Below are positions 1-5,948 of a DNA stretch of 11,551 nt, in pieces; position 1 is the first letter of the stretch; each line of letters begins with the position of its first letter. Under the pieces are notes generated by a model. It did not search any database. It was given only the letters and a program-made list of their open reading frames with translations, and was not told where the DNA came from. This DNA is from Acidimicrobiaceae bacterium (GTDB lineage Bacteria > Actinomycetota > Acidimicrobiia > Acidimicrobiales > RAAP-2): NCBI GenBank assembly GCA_003151555.1, contig PLXU01000025.1, positions 6,393-17,943 on the forward strand, given 5' to 3'. Position numbers and translations under genes: made by a program.

Positions 1-62
1 CGCAGGATTCAGGTTCCTGTGTCCGAAAGGATGTGGGGGTTCAAGTCCCCCCTCGCCCACCA
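1..62 (+). tRNA. tRNA-Leu(CAG), 5' part outside window
   Basis: Leucine tRNA lacking its acceptor 5' strand and D arm because the window starts inside it. The anticodon stem CAGGA (3-7) pairs with TCCTG (15-19) around the loop TTCAGGT, giving anticodon CAG at 10-12, which reads CUG. A long variable arm follows (about 21-32, tetraloop GAAA), as expected for class II tRNAs. The T arm is GGGGG (35-39), loop TTCAAGT (40-46), CCCCC (47-51). The acceptor 3' strand is 52-58, the discriminator A59 fits Leu, and CCA is genomically encoded at 60-62. The 3' end matters for the rest of the window because two repeats near 4.1 and 5.9 kb end in closely similar sequence. Confidence 0.93.
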
Positions 63-63
63 G

Positions 64-93
64 CTGAGGTCCTTTCGGACCGAAGCGCCTCAG
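64..93 (+). terminator. Hairpin just downstream of tRNA-Leu
   Basis: CTGAGG (64-69) pairs with CCTCAG (88-93). A competing inner hairpin is GGTCC (68-72), TTTC, GGACC (77-81). It starts two bases after the CCA end, so it could act in termination or 3' processing of the tRNA transcript. There is no T-tract after it, so a canonical Rho-independent terminator is not shown. Confidence 0.3.
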
Positions 94-250
94 ACGACTC
101 GTACCGTACCGATGCACCATCGTCCGCGCAATCAACCGACAACTCACGACCGCCTGATGACGCGACGTCACTGTCCTCAAGCCACCACGGGTCGAGCTCG
201 GCGGTCCTTGGGTGGTGTTGCGACTCGATGTGTCGAGCCGCGCGTCGACG

Positions 251-271
251 GCGCAACGATGGGCGTTGCGC
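251..271. terminator. Perfect 8-bp hairpin in convergent gap
   Basis: GCGCAACG (251-258), loop ATGGG, CGTTGCGC (264-271) form a perfect stem between the converging tRNA and minus-strand operon. A smaller hairpin CTCGA/TCGAG lies at 224-237. Location suits a bidirectional terminator, but no T-run follows on either strand. The rest of 94-344 holds no convincing gene; its open frames are Arg-rich or low-complexity shadows. Confidence 0.4.
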
Positions 272-344
272 ATACCTTGTCGCGGAGGCCGGGCCCGCGG
301 TCATGAAACGGCAAGGTAGATGCTGAGCGCGCAATTTCTCGCGA

Positions 345-1571
345 TCACCCCGCCGGCGGGGTCGTGGTGGTCGTTACCGGTGAGGTCGTGGTGGTGCTCG
401 GTGGGGTCAAAATCGTCGTAGTGGTGGTCGTGGTGGTCGTGGCGTCATAACTGGCGAGGTCGCTCACGTACACGGCCTTGGCCTGCAGGTAGGTCGCCAC
501 CGTCGCGGGCCACGAGGACCACGTGGCTTCGAGCCGCGCGATGGCCGTGGCGTCGAGCACGCTGAGTGGTTCATTGACGGGCGGGGTCGGGGAAACGCTC
601 TGCGTGAAGGCCCAGCCACAGCCCGGTCCCGCGACGTCGCTCGCGGGCACCAACACGATGGCGGCGAGCGCAATCGTGGGCACGACCGGGGCCACCGGGG
701 CCGTGGTGATCGAACCGGCGGGCGGGGCGATAACCGCGGGTGGGGGCCCGTTCAACAGGGCGAGGTTCGGGCGCGGCACCGACGCCGGAGGGTTGACCAC
801 GCTGCGGGTCGTGTAGGGGGTGTAGTCCGCCTGGGTGGGGTTGCGACGCGCGGCCGCCACGGGGGCGACCTCATTGAGGCAGACCGACTGCAACAGGCCC
901 GCCAACTGCGCGTCGACGGAAACGGCGAGGTCGAGCGTGGCGCTCGTGGCGCTCTGGTAACCCGTCGGGAAAGCGTAGAGCGAGACGAGCACGTCGCCGC
1001 GGCGCCAGGTCACCTCGAGAATTGAAGAACCCGACACGTCGGGTCCGCTGGCCACGAATCCGTCGAGCCCCGTGGGCGAGGTGGTCAACACGTAGTCGCC
1101 GGCGCAGGCCGAGACGCTCGTCAGGGTGCGCGCAAGCGCGAGCGCCCCGAGTCCGGCGCCGTAGACGTCCACGTCAGCGACGACCGCCAGCGACGTCGAG
1201 GAGAGGGTCAACGACCGCGCCTCCTGGGAAACGGGGATGGCGAGTGATGAGCAGCCATTGAGCAGCGCATTCGTCGTCGCGAAGGAGGGATCTTGCGCGC
1301 TGAACCCGGTCTCGTGGGTCAGATCGCCCAGTAGGGCCGTGACCATCGAGGCGGAAGGCGCGGTGTCGAGCGGCGCGGGCCTAGTGGGCGCCAGCGTCGT
1401 AGTGGTCGTGAGGGTCGCGGGACCAGGAGCAACCGGGGAGAGCACCAATCCCGAGACGGCCAGCGCGGCGAATACGACGACAGCGACGACAAGCAACGTG
1501 ATAGCTGCGATGAGCGTGAAATCAACGAACCAGTGGCGCACCGTACGCAGCCGCGACGAGACCCGACTCAC
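345..1571 (-). CDS. Membrane-anchored exported protein with Thr-rich linker and tail
   Basis: A protein of 408 residues I cannot assign to a named family. A short basic cytoplasmic N-terminus (R7, R9, R12) leads into one hydrophobic helix (about 18-43) with no lipobox cysteine, then a Thr/Pro-rich linker (52-70). The outer part (75-235) contains C107, C156 and C231, and a fourth Cys at 318 follows a Pro-rich spacer (256-298). It ends in a Thr run and TTTT/PP repeats (377-408). The topology is therefore N-in with a large extracytoplasmic part; the four Cys could form two disulfides. The outer domain loosely resembles small actinobacterial sensor-type domains (PknH_C-like), which is a guess. 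The GTG start (1571-1569) overlaps the PBP stop in a GTGA, so translational coupling is likely. This start was preferred because residues upstream of it in the same frame are just the PBP read out of frame. The context suggests a role beside the PBP in wall synthesis. Confidence 0.8.
   Translation of the reverse strand: MSRVSSRLRTVRHWFVDFTLIAAITLLVVAVVVFAALAVSGLVLSPVAPGPATLTTTTTLAPTRPAPLDTAPSASMVTALLGDLTHETGFSAQDPSFATTNALLNGCSSLAIPVSQEARSLTLSSTSLAVVADVDVYGAGLGALALARTLTSVSACAGDYVLTTSPTGLDGFVASGPDVSGSSILEVTWRRGDVLVSLYAFPTGYQSATSATLDLAVSVDAQLAGLLQSVCLNEVAPVAAARRNPTQADYTPYTTRSVVNPPASVPRPNLALLNGPPPAVIAPPAGSITTAPVAPVVPTIALAAIVLVPASDVAGPGCGWAFTQSVSPTPPVNEPLSVLDATAIARLEATWSSWPATVATYLQAKAVYVSDLASYDATTTTTTTTTILTPPSTTTTSPVTTTTTPPAG
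361..443. repeat. Degenerate GTGGTC/GTGGTG low-complexity tract
   Basis: Plus-strand GTGGTC, GTGGTG and GTCGTG units. On the coding (minus) strand they are mostly ACC, ACG and ACT codons for the Thr-rich C-terminal tail of the exported protein. Such a tract may vary in length between strains by slippage. Confidence 0.6.
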
Positions 1572-3751
1572 GACGAGGGTCCCGTATAGGGCAGTACGAT
1601 GACCGTCGCACCAGGCTTGACTGGAGTCCCGGCCGCGGGCGATGTGAGGCCCGCCGTACCCGAGACCGGCGCGGTGACCGAGAGGCCGAGCGAGTTCAGC
1701 AGGGCGCGGGCGTTGCTCATAGTGAGGTCCGCCACGTCGGGCACAACCTCGGTTGACTTGGCGAGATAGATCTCCGTGGGCGGGGCAATGGGGACGTTCG
1801 CCTGACCGACCAGTATCGGGGTCATCGCGGTCTTGAACATGCCGGCGGGCAACGTGCCGCCGTAGACCGCCGCAACGCCGGCGACGTTGTACAGGGGGTA
1901 CGTAATGCCCCGCGGGTCCCCCATCCACACGGCCATCGCGGTCGTGGCAGTGTAGCCGTCGAACCACGCGGAGCCGAAGTTACCGGTGGTGCCGGTCTTG
2001 CCGGCGAGCGTGTGACCTGGAATCTGCGCGGCGGTGCCGGTGCCCGAGGTGACCACACCGGCCAGGAGCGACGTGACGGTGTCAGCGACCGCCGGGGCCA
2101 GCACCTGGGAACAGCGCGGGGCCACTGTTACCTCTTGTCCGCTCGACAACGTGACACTGGCGACGGCGTTGGGGATGCAGTGCAGTCCGTGCGCGGCCAG
2201 GGTGGCGTAGGCGCCAGCCATCTGGATGGCGGTGAAGCCCCGGGCGCCTAACGTCAAACTGCCCTCCTTGGCGGTGACGGCGTTGGGCCCCGAGAGGGGC
2301 AAGGAGTCGAGGCCCATGGCCCGTGCGATCGTGGCGATGGGTAGCACGCCCACCATCTGCTCGAGTTGGACGAAGGCCGTGTTGACCGATCCGTCAGTGG
2401 CCTGGGCAATGGTCAGGTCGAAGCCGTCGCTGGGCTCGGCGTTGGTGAAGAAGCCCCCTGGCGGATTGTCCATCGTGGTCGAGTGGTACGTGGCGCCGGC
2501 GGGCAGGATGGTCGACAGCGGCACGCCCTGCGTGAGGGCGGTCGACAACGTGAAGGCCTTGAAGGTGGAGCCCACCGGCGAGGGTGAGTTCGCGTAGTTG
2601 AGGGTGGTCTGGTTCTTGGTCGTGTCGAGTCCGTAGACGCGGTTCTGAGCCATCGCGGTAATGGCGCCGGTGCCGGGCGTCTCGACAACGATGGCGTCGC
2701 CGACCCGGTTGGTGACGCCCACGATCGAAACGGCGGCTCTCTGCGCGGACGCCTGGTTGAGGGGCACCAGGGTCGTGCGGATGGTGAGCCCGCCGTGTTG
2801 CAGGGTGGCCAGACGCAACGCCCGGGTAGCCCCCAGGGCCGGCAATGTCAGCAGTTCACTCGAGACCCAGTCACAGAAGTAGGGAACCCGGCTCGCCTGG
2901 CACCCGGTTGACGGCACCGACGGCTTGAGGTCCAGGGGCGACGCAATCGCGGCGAGTTCCGCCGCGCGGCTGATCTGGTGGTTGACGTAGGTGACGTGCA
3001 GCACCTGGTTGCGGATGAGACGCGCGAGCGCTGGGTGACTCATCGGGTCGTAGGCGGTCGGGGACTGCACCAGGGCGACCAGCATCGCCGCCTGGGGGAG
3101 GTTCAACTGACTGGCGTGTACGGAGTAGTAGCGCCGGGCCGCGGCCTCGATGCCGTAGGCCTGGGATCCGAAGTAGACGGTGTTGAGGTAACCCTCAAGG
3201 ATTTGATCCTTGGTGAGCTGGCGAGTGAGCTGGCGGGCGTAGACAATCTCGTTCACCTTGCGCTGGATCGTGTCGAGCTGCACTCCGGGGCCTTGCTGGA
3301 GTTCCAGGATGTTTTTCACGTACTGCTCAGTCAAGGTGGAAGCACCCTGGGTGGGGCGTCCCTCGAGGTTGGCGACCACGGCCCGCGCAATGCCCCTGGG
3401 GTCGACGCCGTTGTTCGCGAAGAAGGTGCGGTCTTCTGATGAGATGAGCGACTTGACGACGATCGGCGCCACGCTCGACAGCGGCACCGGCACCCGGTTC
3501 TCGGAGCTGAACCGGGCCAGCACCGCGCCGTTGGCGCCCAGCAGCGTCGAATACTGGGGTAGCTGGGGGATGACCAACGGGGGCAGGCTCGTGACCATCG
3601 CGTCGATATTCGCGGCGCCCACGATGATGGTCGAGCTAACAACCGGCACGTAGACGCTGACCATCAGGAACGCGAGCAGAGTGGCCGAGAGGACGAGCAG
3701 CGCGATCATTCGACGGTACATAGTCAAACGGTAGATGAGTAGACGCAGCAC
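1568..3751 (-). CDS. Class A penicillin-binding protein (GT51 + transpeptidase + PASTA)
   Basis: Bifunctional peptidoglycan synthase of 727 residues that polymerises lipid II and cross-links the glycan strands outside the membrane. A short basic N-terminus and one membrane helix (about 16-45) precede the GT51 domain. That domain has catalytic E106 in SSEDRTFF, the GASTLTEQYVKN motif (136-147), RKVNEIVYARQL (164-175) and KDQILEGYLNTVYFG (181-195). The transpeptidase has the nucleophile in STFK (S395, K398), SVN (455-457) and KTGT (585-588). One PASTA domain (about 667-722, starting VVPDV) closes the protein, as in mycobacterial PonA2-type enzymes. Cys pairs C284/C293 and C525/C547 could be disulfides. 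In GT motif 1 (EDxxFxxHxG) the His is Asn113. The GTG start is supported by GGAG five bases upstream. It is first in an operon with the Thr-rich protein, overlapping it by 4 nt. Confidence 0.96.
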   Translation of the reverse strand: MLRLLIYRLTMYRRMIALLVLSATLLAFLMVSVYVPVVSSTIIVGAANIDAMVTSLPPLVIPQLPQYSTLLGANGAVLARFSSENRVPVPLSSVAPIVVKSLISSEDRTFFANNGVDPRGIARAVVANLEGRPTQGASTLTEQYVKNILELQQGPGVQLDTIQRKVNEIVYARQLTRQLTKDQILEGYLNTVYFGSQAYGIEAAARRYYSVHASQLNLPQAAMLVALVQSPTAYDPMSHPALARLIRNQVLHVTYVNHQISRAAELAAIASPLDLKPSVPSTGCQASRVPYFCDWVSSELLTLPALGATRALRLATLQHGGLTIRTTLVPLNQASAQRAAVSIVGVTNRVGDAIVVETPGTGAITAMAQNRVYGLDTTKNQTTLNYANSPSPVGSTFKAFTLSTALTQGVPLSTILPAGATYHSTTMDNPPGGFFTNAEPSDGFDLTIAQATDGSVNTAFVQLEQMVGVLPIATIARAMGLDSLPLSGPNAVTAKEGSLTLGARGFTAIQMAGAYATLAAHGLHCIPNAVASVTLSSGQEVTVAPRCSQVLAPAVADTVTSLLAGVVTSGTGTAAQIPGHTLAGKTGTTGNFGSAWFDGYTATTAMAVWMGDPRGITYPLYNVAGVAAVYGGTLPAGMFKTAMTPILVGQANVPIAPPTEIYLAKSTEVVPDVADLTMSNARALLNSLGLSVTAPVSGTAGLTSPAAGTPVKPGATVIVLPYTGPSS

Positions 3752-3753
3752 CG

Positions 3754-3846
3754 CTACTCCGGATCGACGGACCAGCTCTCCAGGGCCTGCTCGAAGAAGT
3801 TGCGACCCCCGCCACCGGTGGTGCTGGGGCCTTCTGTTTTGATGAG
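3754..3846 (-). pseudogene. Start-less coding tail upstream of the PBP (gene remnant)
   Basis: A minus-strand open stretch of 30 codons ending ...RNFFEQALESWSVDPE-TAG, two bases before the PBP GTG. It is bounded upstream by an in-frame TAG (3849-3847) and holds no ATG, GTG or TTG. Third codon positions are almost all G or C (about 25 of 30), as in the real genes here, while the DNA just beyond about 3830 turns AT-rich. The PBP's own GGAG ribosome site lies in its last codons. I read it as the C-terminus of a gene once co-operonic with the PBP and since truncated. A non-canonical start or a sequencing frameshift are alternatives. Family unknown. Confidence 0.45.
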
Positions 3847-4015
3847 CTATTCACTTTGTTTTGATAATGGGTTGATGGTGTCGATTACGCAATGAAGCAC
3901 ACGCTTGGCGTCCGGTTGGACGTTACGTAGTCAACTTCCACGTGCCGACAATTCACCAACGCGTCTTAGATTTACGTTACGGTCTTCGCAAACTGAAAGA
4001 GCAGCGAAGTCTTAG

Positions 4016-4069
4016 CCTCGGGGTTCGCCGAGGTTCGCAATTTCATACTGGCGACGCGGTCGCGCCAGA
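4016..4069. other. Two adjacent strong hairpins
   Basis: CCTCGG (4016-4021), loop GGTTCG, CCGAGG (4028-4033) is a perfect 6-bp stem. Then CTGGCG (4049-4054) pairs with CGCCAG (4064-4069), with an alternative inner pairing GCGAC/GTCGC. They sit just before repeat A and could be part of a structured transcript or a larger element. Confidence 0.4.
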
Positions 4070-4071
4070 GT

Positions 4072-4182
4072 CACATTGGCACAATGACTACACCACACCC
4101 CAACGGGGTGCGGCAGTCGTCGGAAACTCGTGAGGCCTCCAAAGGGACGCCTGAGGGTGGGCCAGTTCCCCCTCGCCCACGA
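4072..4182 (+). repeat. Interspersed repeat, copy A (upstream of ABC operon)
   Basis: Positions 4072-4151 align without gaps to 5766-5845 with about 60 of 80 identical bases; the core 4091-4151 has 47 of 61. The core begins with a hairpin, CACCCC-AAC-GGGGTG, extended by CC/GG. The copy ends in CAGTTCCCCCTCGCCCACGA (4163-4182), 17 of 20 identical to the tRNA-Leu 3' end at 43-62. That tail also forms its own hairpin, GTGGGC (4157-4162) with GCCCAC (4175-4180). Direct orientation relative to copy B. Confidence 0.75.
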
Positions 4183-4250
4183 CCGGCGCCCTCGCGAGCA
4201 CCAACGTCGACAAGGCGCCTTTCGCGCACAGCGAACTCGCAATCCACTCG

Positions 4251-4256
4251 TATGTT
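4251..4256 (+). promoter_or_regulatory. Weak -10-like box before ABC operon
   Basis: TATGTT lies about 28 bases before the ATG at 4285 and would give a leader of roughly 22 bases holding the AAGG ribosome site (4272-4275). No recognisable -35 hexamer is present at 16-18 bases upstream, so this is tentative. Confidence 0.22.
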
Positions 4257-4284
4257 TCGCTTGGCGACAGTAAGGTCATGACGG

Positions 4285-5007
4285 ATGGATAGTTCCGACC
4301 AATCGACATTCGAAGTGTCGAACCTCTGTGTCATACGGAATGGTAACGAAATCTTAAAGTCGATTTCGTTTCATGCAGTTCCTGGCGAGCTCATTGGCCT
4401 GCTCGGGCCAAGCGGCAGCGGTAAGAGCACTCTGATGCGTTCACTCCTCGGCGTCCAGGCGATCACCGGCGGATCCGCGCGGATCATGGAATCCGTCGCA
4501 GGGTCGCTGTCGTTACGCGGCCGACTCGGTTACATGGCCCAAACCTCAGCCGTCTACCTCGACCTCACCGTCGAGGAGAACATCCGCTACTTTGCCGGCG
4601 TGCTGGCCGAGCCCCTTTCAGAAGTCGCGCGCGTAATGGACGTCGTCGCTCTCACTTCCTTCTCCCACCGGCTCGTTTCATCGTTGTCCGGCGGCGAACG
4701 AACGCGCGTATCGCTTGGCGTCGCCCTCTTAGGGTCGCCCCCGGCCCTGATCCTGGATGAACCGACCGTTGGGCTGGACCCGATACTGCGGCGCGACCTT
4801 TGGCGCACATTCGAAGGTCTCGCCAGAGCTGGTGCCACCGTCATCGTGTCGAGTCACGTGATGGATGAAGCGGCTCGTTGTGCCAGGTTGCTGCTGCTAC
4901 GCGACGGGACGCTGCTGTTCGACGGCACACCGGCATCACTGTTGGCCGCTTCCGAAGCACCTGGCTACGACGAAGCGTTCGAGCGCCTCATCGAAGGCGA
5001 TCAATGA
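4285..5007 (+). CDS. ABC transporter ATP-binding protein (ABC-2 type)
   Basis: Cytoplasmic ATPase of 240 residues, a single nucleotide-binding domain of usual length, expected to act as a dimer with the membrane protein encoded next. Visible motifs are Walker A GPSGSGKST (41-49), Q-loop Q86, signature LSGGE (134-138), Walker B LILDE (155-159), D-loop VGLD (162-165) and switch His191 in SSHVMDEA. The short C-terminus lacks the DrrA/NodI-type extension seen in the second system of this window. The ATG at 4285 follows AAGG at nine bases' spacing; another ATG at 4278 is out of frame. The stop overlaps the permease start (ATGA), so the two are translated together. Substrate cannot be read from sequence. 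Codon choice is a little less GC-rich than in the PBP genes. Confidence 0.94.
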   Translation: MDSSDQSTFEVSNLCVIRNGNEILKSISFHAVPGELIGLLGPSGSGKSTLMRSLLGVQAITGGSARIMESVAGSLSLRGRLGYMAQTSAVYLDLTVEENIRYFAGVLAEPLSEVARVMDVVALTSFSHRLVSSLSGGERTRVSLGVALLGSPPALILDEPTVGLDPILRRDLWRTFEGLARAGATVIVSSHVMDEAARCARLLLLRDGTLLFDGTPASLLAASEAPGYDEAFERLIEGDQ

Positions 5008-5729
5008 GCCTACGACGGACGCTGCTCACCACTAGGCGCATTCTCGAGCAGTTGCGCCATGATCCGCGGACCCTCGCACTGTTGTTGCTCGTCCCAACAG
5101 CGTTGGTGGGTCTCCTGGCGTGGTCCCTCACCAACCAGCCCGGTGCCTTCGACTCGGTGGGCCCGAAACTGCTCGGCGTGTTTCCTCTCATCGTCATGTT
5201 CCTCGTCACGTCAGTTATTACCCTGCGTGAGAGGACCGTCGGAACGCTCGAGCGTCTTTTCACGTTGCCTCTGACCAAGGCAGACTTCGTCGCGGGCTAC
5301 GCGATCGCCTTCGGGGCCCTCGCCCTCGTCCAAAGCCTGCTCGTCTCCGTCCTCTCCTACACCTGGTATGGGCTGGCCCATCAGGGCGTGCCGTGGCGAG
5401 TCAGCATCGTGGCGCTCTGTGCCGGTTTGCTCGGCACCGCCTTCGGATTGGCGCTGAGTGCCGTGGCCCATACGGAATTCCAGGCCGTTCAGTTTATGCC
5501 GGCGTTCATCCTGCCCCAATTGCTTCTGTGCGGTCTTGTCATTCCCGTCAGTCAACTGCCCTCCGTGCTGCGCGCCATCGCCGATGTGCTGCCGATGACG
5601 GCCGCCGTGCACGCCATAAGTCCGTTGCAGACGAACCCGTACTACCTTGGCCAGTTCGCCATCATGCTCGCGTACATATTGGTCGCACTCGTTGTTGGAG
5701 CGGCCACTCTTCGCCGAGTGACAAAATAG
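5004..5729 (+). CDS. ABC-2 type transporter permease
   Basis: Integral membrane protein of 241 residues, partner of the preceding ATPase. A basic N-terminal amphipathic stretch (about 1-23) leads to helix 1 (about 24-42). Helix 2 (about 52-72) runs into RERTVGTLERLFTLPLTKAD (about 75-94), the cytoplasmic loop typical of the ABC-2/DrrB permease family. Three or four further helices follow: about 97-117, 132-155, 165-188 and 215-236. Near the C-terminus LPMTAAVHAISPL resembles the family's conserved region before the last helix. The start is the ATG overlapping the ATPase stop; the longer frame upstream only shadows the ATPase gene. With one permease gene, the exporter is probably a homodimer of both subunits. 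Substrate unknown; lipid, drug or polymer export are all possible in this family. Confidence 0.92.
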   Translation: MSLRRTLLTTRRILEQLRHDPRTLALLLLVPTALVGLLAWSLTNQPGAFDSVGPKLLGVFPLIVMFLVTSVITLRERTVGTLERLFTLPLTKADFVAGYAIAFGALALVQSLLVSVLSYTWYGLAHQGVPWRVSIVALCAGLLGTAFGLALSAVAHTEFQAVQFMPAFILPQLLLCGLVIPVSQLPSVLRAIADVLPMTAAVHAISPLQTNPYYLGQFAIMLAYILVALVVGAATLRRVTK

Positions 5730-5765
5730 TGTTCGTCTCCAGTGACGCTCATCTCAGTCCAGGGG

Positions 5766-5908
5766 CACATTGAATCCATAACCACACCACACTCCGAAAG
5801 GGTGCGGCGGTTGTCGAAAAGTCGTGGGGCGTTCGATAGGACGCCACGGATTCGTTCGGAGGCGGTCGAAAAGCCATATCAAGAGGCGCTAGTCCCCGTC
5901 GCCCACCA
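5766..5908 (+). repeat. Interspersed repeat, copy B (downstream of ABC operon)
   Basis: Second copy of the element at 4072-4182. After 5845 it carries about 32 extra bases, including GGCGGTCGAAAAGCC, which echoes GGCGGTTGTCGAAAAGTC inside the same copy, so an internal duplication is likely. It ends in AGTCCCCGTCGCCCACCA (5891-5908), matching the tRNA-Leu 3' end apart from one deleted C and one C-to-G change; its last ten bases are identical, including CCA. The first hairpin is kept by a G-U pair where copy A has G-C. A second hairpin, GGCGT (5828-5832) with ACGCC (5841-5845), is stronger than in A. It lies between two convergent operons. Confidence 0.75.
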
Positions 5909-5948
5909 TCTGGCGAGAAGTGACCCGACGCGGGGACCAATGCAATCA

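Larger units (their letters stand above)
3847..4284. other. Divergent intergenic region, AT-richer, hairpin-rich
   Basis: 438 bases between the PBP operon (minus) and the ABC operon (plus) with no convincing gene. The part at 3847-4015 is clearly less GC-rich than its surroundings and shows only weak promoter-like patches; for the PBP, a minus-strand TTGCGT with ATTATC about 18 bases on is a very tentative candidate. From 4016 onward there are several strong hairpins and repeat copy A. Confidence 0.6.

Noticed and set aside
1572..1967. N-terminal extension of the Thr-rich protein
   Set aside because: Reads the PBP gene out of frame, Arg/His/Gly-rich without domain features; GTG at the PBP stop gives a sensible short N-terminus before the membrane helix.
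3942..4133. 63-codon plus-strand frame in the divergent gap
   Set aside because: Poor third-position GC for this genome, no ribosome site, and its end simply translates the repeat; copy B does not keep the same reading length.
4152..4182. T-box-like sequence (AGGGTGGGCC) in repeat A
   Set aside because: Only partly like the T-box core and absent from copy B; no specifier-loop architecture could be made out.
4878..5003. N-terminal extension of the first ABC permease
   Set aside because: Entirely inside the ATPase gene; the ATG overlapping the ATPase stop fits the family length.
5846..5908. Complete degenerate tRNA gene in copy B
   Set aside because: Only the 3' end is tRNA-like; no matching 5' acceptor strand (GGGCGAG) or cloverleaf could be found upstream.
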